Below, piece by piece: positions 59,012 through 64,000 of a stretch of 64,000 nt of DNA. The notes beneath the pieces are model-generated. The model made no database searches and was not told where the DNA came from. It saw only the letters and a list, made by a program, of their open reading frames with translations. This DNA comes from Citrus sinensis (lineage: Eukaryota > Streptophyta > Magnoliopsida > Sapindales > Rutaceae), in NCBI RefSeq assembly GCF_022201045.2, contig NC_068558.1, forward strand, positions 8,523,501 to 8,587,500, read 5' to 3'. The stretch's first letter is position 1; each line of letters starts with the position of its first letter. Position numbers and translations under genes: made by a program.

Positions 59012-61273
59012 GAGCTATGAATTCCCCTTTACTTGTGTAATTGATTCTTTATTCTTTTCTCCTATGTAGTGTTAAAAGGGGTTCGCTGTCTTGCATATAT
59101 GATTTCATGTGCTGATACAACAAAATAATAACACAAAATAGTTATTACACAATTTTGATGAGCTGCAACAATCAAAATTCATTTCCTATAGCTCGAATAG
59201 AAGAAAACTGGTTGACTGGAAACAAGTTATTTGAACTTTTAATTATTTTGTATGTAACCTTCCAGTGATTCCATCTGCAGCAAATAACAAGAAGTTTTTG
59301 GCATGCAGCATTCCATGATTCCCTTATTGTATGTTTGTATTGGATGCGTGCTAGATGCAAAATCAACCTTCAAATTTATAAGCCCAACGTGTACCAGATT
59401 GGACCGGGCTGGTGGGCGAGATTTTTCCCATTGTGTCGTGGATCTAAGTGGGAAGTATCCAAAGTATGCAAGTAAATAACAAAAATAATAAAGAAAAAAT
59501 ATATAAATAATCAAAAACTGAAAGGGCTGATTGAAAATAAGCAAGCCAAATATGAAAAACGAAAGTTGCTCAGCTTCTATTCTATTCATGTGTCTGTCTT
59601 CAAGTTATGAATTCTCTGAATAGTATGGTCAATTTAAAAATGCATGCCCTCTGTTTATAGTTTGCAATTGAGCAGATTTTGAGGGGTGGAAGCAGTTTCA
59701 TATTTTGCATTACACCTTACAATTATCTTTCATCAAATAACAACACGCTCTTTAAATCTCAAAATTGTGTACAAAATAACTTATAAATTGATCAGTTTGA
59801 TGCATAGATACATCACAAATCATGTAATTACTTTTGCAGTTTACTTTCTATCATTATTAATGAGAAAAATAAATTATTTTTTTAAAGAAGCTGATAGACA
59901 CATCTCATAACACATTGATCCTTAATTTAAAAAAAGAAAAAAAAAGATACATACATGATTCTTTTCTATGTTAAATTCATAATCCGTATGCATTTATTTA
60001 TATTTGATTAGCTGATAGGTACGCATGATAATCCAGTAAATTGAGAGGCACACGTATTAAGTAAAAGGTTGGCCGTACAACATGAGGTTAACTGCAATAA
60101 GATAATCAAGTCGTGCTAATATTTTCATCATTGTGTTTGCCCTAAGGATGCAATTCGTGCCTCTTGAAAGAATTGGCCTGAACGAAAAGACATAATTTAT
60201 TTGGGAAAGTTGATTAGCTGGACTTAAAAGTTAGGATAATGAAATTTGCCAAGTTAATTAGCCCCAATAGTAGTGCATGCGCATCATTATGCTGCCAAGA
60301 TTGTTTCCTTAAAACCGTGTCCCCCACAACACAAAACCCAAGAAAATCTTCAATGACCACCGCACTCATGGCCCCATGTCAATACTTAATACAGAAGCTG
60401 TGGGTAGGGCTCCGGCTCTGCTAAAATTGCACGAATCCACAGAGTCTTTCGAAACACCAGTTTGGTACTTGTTTAACCTATTTCCCTCTTATGGGTAATC
60501 ATAAGTTTCAGGACAAATTCTTTGCCAATCATTTTAGGGCAACAAATTTTAAAATATCCCGCAATGCATCAATTCCACCAAAATCTCTTTCGGGATCATC
60601 TTGGTTCACGGTTATCAAATGTTTGGTGTGTAGTCGTACCAATGGTAAGGACCACCACCATGTGAGGCAGTGCCCTCTAGTCCCAATCAATGCCACTGTT
60701 ATTGCTCGGCAGCATCAGGGCAATACTGAAACACATTGGTCCAGTGTCACTGAATTCTAATAGATTCTTGTATATGTTTTGTCAATAAAATGTTGAAACC
60801 GGACCCCTCATGATAGGTCACGTCTTTCTTCGTGCTGGGCCTATACATGCATCAATCTTCTAGCAAATTCATATTGCTAGCATTTTTTTTGTTACTTAAA
60901 TTATTTTATCACATGAATAGTCTTTGAAGGATTTCACGTTATTGGGGGGATTACAGCACTGATTCAAACGTCCTAGAGTATCTGAACACAAGAAGTTTAA
61001 TTTGGCTGCTCGAGCTCGTTTCACATGTCGTGCACTGAAACTCTCACCATTGGAACTTTTTACATTAGGAATTATTTTCCTGGCAACCAAATCAGGAGTA
61101 TCATATTCTACGTTCGGCTCCACAAATGTCTTTTCACTCTCTTTTACGCCAATTGGATTTAGTGCGCATTAATCACAGCAAACAGAGTAAGTCAATGTTA
61201 ATCAAGCCGGTGGCAGTGCAGTTAAAAGTGCTCCAGCTAGCACGTAAATGACAAATAGTAAAGCCCGTGATAA
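59012..61273. other. Intergenic, nothing assigned
   Basis: Includes the 3' UTR of the BASL-like gene. Open frames at 60491-60760 (+) and 60896-61123 (-) are over 70 residues and not low-complexity, but I recognise neither. Confidence 0.4.
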
Positions 61274-61438
61274 GGCCTAGTTTGGCATTGCTATAAAAAT
61301 ATAAATTTGCAATTACGCTTTCAATGCAAAGCCGCTGAAGTGTTTATTAAACTTGTATCAGTTTTACTAATAATTTGTCAAACACTTATTCACCGACAGG
61401 CTCAGCTTGTGCTACTGCCGCAGTCCCCAAACGAAGCC
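61274..61438. mobile_element. Tourist-like MITE (PIF/Harbinger), TAA duplication
   Basis: 165 bp from GGCCTAGTTTGGCATT to the inverse of GGCTTCGTTTGGGG. TAA flanks both ends (61271-61273 and 61439-61441). No ORF. Confidence 0.75.
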
Positions 61439-63130
61439 TAAAATCTTTCAGCAGAATCCAGTTCATAGCATTTGAGAAAACTGCTCATACGTTTGAAAAA
61501 CTTGCAAGGTACTGATAGCTAACCACGTTGATGCTGGATAGCTAAGCATAAAGTGTGCGTACCTGTAGGCAAAGCGCCTCCAAGGTTGACACTAGGACTT
61601 ACCAAGTTATTAACTTGCGTCTTTAAAACTTCATTCACACCTCTCTGTCAATATTCATTCCTATAATGAACCACCGAATCGTCCATCATCAAATAAGGAC
61701 CACTTCAAAGCTCAAAACCCATTCTAAGGACCACCATACCCTCCCCTGCGAACCTAGCTCCGCCCCACTTCCTACCCTCAAAATAACCAAGCTTCGATCA
61801 TGCTATATCTTTGATGATGACACCGATATATCACCTGTTTCATCATCATGATTTAGGCAAAATCAATTCATGAAAATATCACTGGATATTTCAAAATGAT
61901 ACATATCTTCTAAGAATTCTCTGCCTTGGAGTTGAAACAATTTGTGGTGCTATCAAGTTATGAAGTTAAGTGTTATAAATTTTTGAATGGTACAAAAGGC
62001 ATGTGATTCAAACCGTGCTCATATGAGTGCGGAGAGTGGAAATTGAGTAGAAACCACAATGCTATTGATATTCTTTAAGAATCTTTCCATGTGACATTCA
62101 TTCAAAATTGTAACTAAGAGCAAAATGTGTAAATGTTTAACGATTTTTAATGCATTGTATGTACACACATGTATCAATCAAAATCTTGGAAGATCGAAAA
62201 ATTGATAACATTCCCTCGAGAAAAATTAAAAATGGAAATGAACTAGTCAATACGGCATGGGTCGTTGCATTACCCAAAAGAGAAACAAGGGGATGGGGAA
62301 CTCTGATGTAATAATAAATTCTCTACTCGGTGCAAAAACAGCCACTGAAAACACGCATTGGTTGGATGATATTGACGTTATTTCCAACACACACAACAGA
62401 AACAAATACCAATTGCCCACCAAGTGCATGACTCAATGCGCGCCCAGACTTGACACCACTTCCCGCACATGCGACTCGGCCCACAATCACCAAGTTACCG
62501 AGAAACTAACCCACCCCACCCCCCCACACCCACCTAATCTGGGTCCCAGGACTCCACATCATCATCCCCACCCACCCAATTTTTTTTTCTTTTCTTTATA
62601 TATTTCACATTTTCACATCTCAATCAATCTACCCTGTTCAGCACTCAATTCCCATCAGTGAAATGAAAACCAAGGCCCTGCGGACGGGACAAACCGACCT
62701 TTCCCAAAGGGAGGTCAGCCTACAACGTATGGCGAAAGCCCACGTGGCCCTCTACGCATTAGGAAACCTTCCCCTCCCACTATCGTCGCCACGTGGAGTA
62801 ATAATCACGCATGGTACTGGTCACTACCACATGTGGCCCCACCACTCTCCCCCACTCCCCCTTACCGACTAGTGCATACACTAAAACCCCCCACTAATTG
62901 TCCGTACACATGTTCTCTCTCTTCTCTCTTAAACTATATAAATGTTAGTAACCACGTGTAATTATGATCGCCATTAACGTTGTATGCCATGACGTGGCAT
63001 AATTTGAACGATAATGTTTCGTTTTGACTGTTGTATTAAGCCAGTAATTGAACATTTTAACTAAATTAACTGAGATTTATAATTAGATAACACAACCAAA
63101 CAAGAAAACAAATAAACACACAGAACACTC
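61439..63130. other. Intergenic, with a GC-richer segment
   Basis: No known gene. Between about 62430 and 62880 the sequence is much richer in GC and has two G-boxes, 'cccacgtggc' near 62739 and 'gccacgtgga' near 62789. A TATA-like 'tttatatatttc' at 62595 precedes an open frame 62663-62872 of 69 residues that matches nothing I know. It might be an unannotated transcript. Confidence 0.35.
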
Positions 63131-63485
63131 TCTAGTTGCTGTATATTTTTCTTCATTAATTAAATTCCAGACGCATTAGGAACCAAAAAACCCCCTAAAA
63201 GTAAAAATTGAAAAAAAAAAAAAAAAACTAACACGGAAGTTAGTAGCACATGAACGCAACAAAGATCAAACCCACCCAAACTTCCTTTTTTAAAACAAAA
63301 ATAATATATAAAAAAATTTACATAGAAAACAGTCATGAAATTGATACTATTCATGTAACCCTCCTTCACAATATTCTTTAACTTGATTTGTTTCCTCTTT
63401 TTTTTTTTTCCCTCTTTCGGGGGGTAGAGAGTTTCGATCAAGAAAAAGCAAAATCCTTTTGTAGTTAATAAAAAAGGTAAGAGAT

Positions 63486-64000
63486 TTACGGGAGGTAGAG
63501 ACTAGGGTGATCTTGATCAGTCCACTGAGTACTCTGACTCCAGTACGAAGCATGATCAACGGCGTTAGGGAGGTCAAACAAGCCTTGATGATCAGCACTC
63601 CCATGCCAATCCAACGATCCAAAACCCCCGGTATTCCCTGATCTGTCCTGCAAAGCTGATAACTCATCGTGTACTGTCTGATCAAGCAGCCCACTTGCCA
63701 TCTCATGCAACTTCAATTCGTGATGACCTCCCATGGAACTGGCACTAGCCAACTTCTGCTGTTCTTGTTGCCACTGCTGCTCATTTTGAACATGCTCAAG
63801 ATTTTGCTGAGCATTATTCAACAGATTACTGAACCCAAAAGGCAAAGCTTCATTCGAGGATGTAATCAGACTCGTGAAACTCCCAATTTCCGAAAATATC
63901 CCGCAATCAGACGATGCCTGATCGAGCAAAGCAGTAGTCGGTGCAGTCTCAAAACCAGGATCATTATTATTATTATTGTTGTTGTTGTTCATGGCACTCA
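63486..64000 (-). CDS. Dof transcription factor, C-terminal part (OBP4/DOF5.4-like)
   Basis: The minus-strand frame is open from the window's right edge to the stop at 63486-63488, so the N-terminus with the C2-C2 Dof zinc finger lies outside. What remains is the transactivation part: a poly-Asn run, GIFSEIGSFTSLITSS, LPFGFSNLLNN, a Gln-rich segment (QQWQQEQQ), then FGSLDWHGSADHQGLFDL and the closing DHASYWSQSTQWTDQDHPSL ending YLP. This ending matches, from memory, Arabidopsis OBP4/DOF5.4 (At5g60850), a nuclear regulator of cell cycle and root-hair growth. Without the zinc finger the family call is by tail only. The 3' UTR presumably occupies about 63130-63485. Confidence 0.78.
   Translation of the reverse strand, partial: SAMNNNNNNNNNDPGFETAPTTALLDQASSDCGIFSEIGSFTSLITSSNEALPFGFSNLLNNAQQNLEHVQNEQQWQQEQQKLASASSMGGHHELKLHEMASGLLDQTVHDELSALQDRSGNTGGFGSLDWHGSADHQGLFDLPNAVDHASYWSQSTQWTDQDHPSLYLP

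Noticed and set aside
60896..61123. 75-residue minus-strand frame
   Set aside because: It is not low-complexity and could be part of a gene, but no family, splice sites or conserved motif could be recognised.
1..64000. A new multi-gene defence or metabolic system
   Set aside because: The genes belong to unrelated known families on both strands; nothing indicates a functional cluster.

Overview
This window looks like nuclear DNA from a flowering plant, a eudicot and probably a rosid. It is very AT-rich. The genes have many GT-AG introns and encode plant-specific families, and the space between them is packed with small class II transposons. No bacterial operon, CRISPR array, rRNA or tRNA was seen. 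All gene models were built by reading splice sites and frame continuity by eye.

Layout. 0-4.2 kb is transposon debris: a Copia-type LTR with primer-binding site and a gag scrap, then a Helitron. An intronless cytosolic sulfotransferase lies at 4.76-5.82 kb (+), and a scrambled sulfotransferase pseudogene at 12.8-13.5 kb. A conserved minus-strand block follows: an isoaspartyl peptidase/L-asparaginase (14.0-18.2 kb, 4 exons) and an HRQ1-type DEAH helicase with an N-terminal ubiquitin-like domain (20.9-31.0 kb, 26 exons, 1219 aa). 31.2-43.8 kb is a transposon-rich stretch: fold-back elements with 9-bp target duplications, a nested solo LTR, and a decayed two-gene PIF/Harbinger element. Then come a dirigent protein (45.5 kb, +), a BASL-type stomatal polarity protein (46.4-47.6 kb, +), an MPB2C-like microtubule protein (48.5-51.3 kb, -), a second BASL-family protein (56.6-59.0 kb, +), and at the right edge the C-terminal part of a Dof factor resembling OBP4/DOF5.4 (-, cut by the window end).

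These genes do not form one pathway. The asparaginase, HRQ1-like helicase and MPB2C appear, from memory, to match consecutive Arabidopsis loci around At5g08100-At5g08120, so their order looks like old microsynteny. BASL and OBP4 are, again from memory, close together near At5g60850-At5g60880. The two BASL-family genes, 9 kb apart on either side of MPB2C, share an FxFP motif and a Cys-Cys-basic-Phe C-terminus.

No wholly new biological system was found. The most noteworthy points are the paired BASL-family genes, the inverted sulfotransferase pseudogene, a decayed duplicate exon inside the helicase gene, a probable GC-AG intron in that gene, a fold-back element inserted cleanly into the Harbinger DNA-binding gene, and a local cluster of five fold-back elements with 9-bp target duplications.
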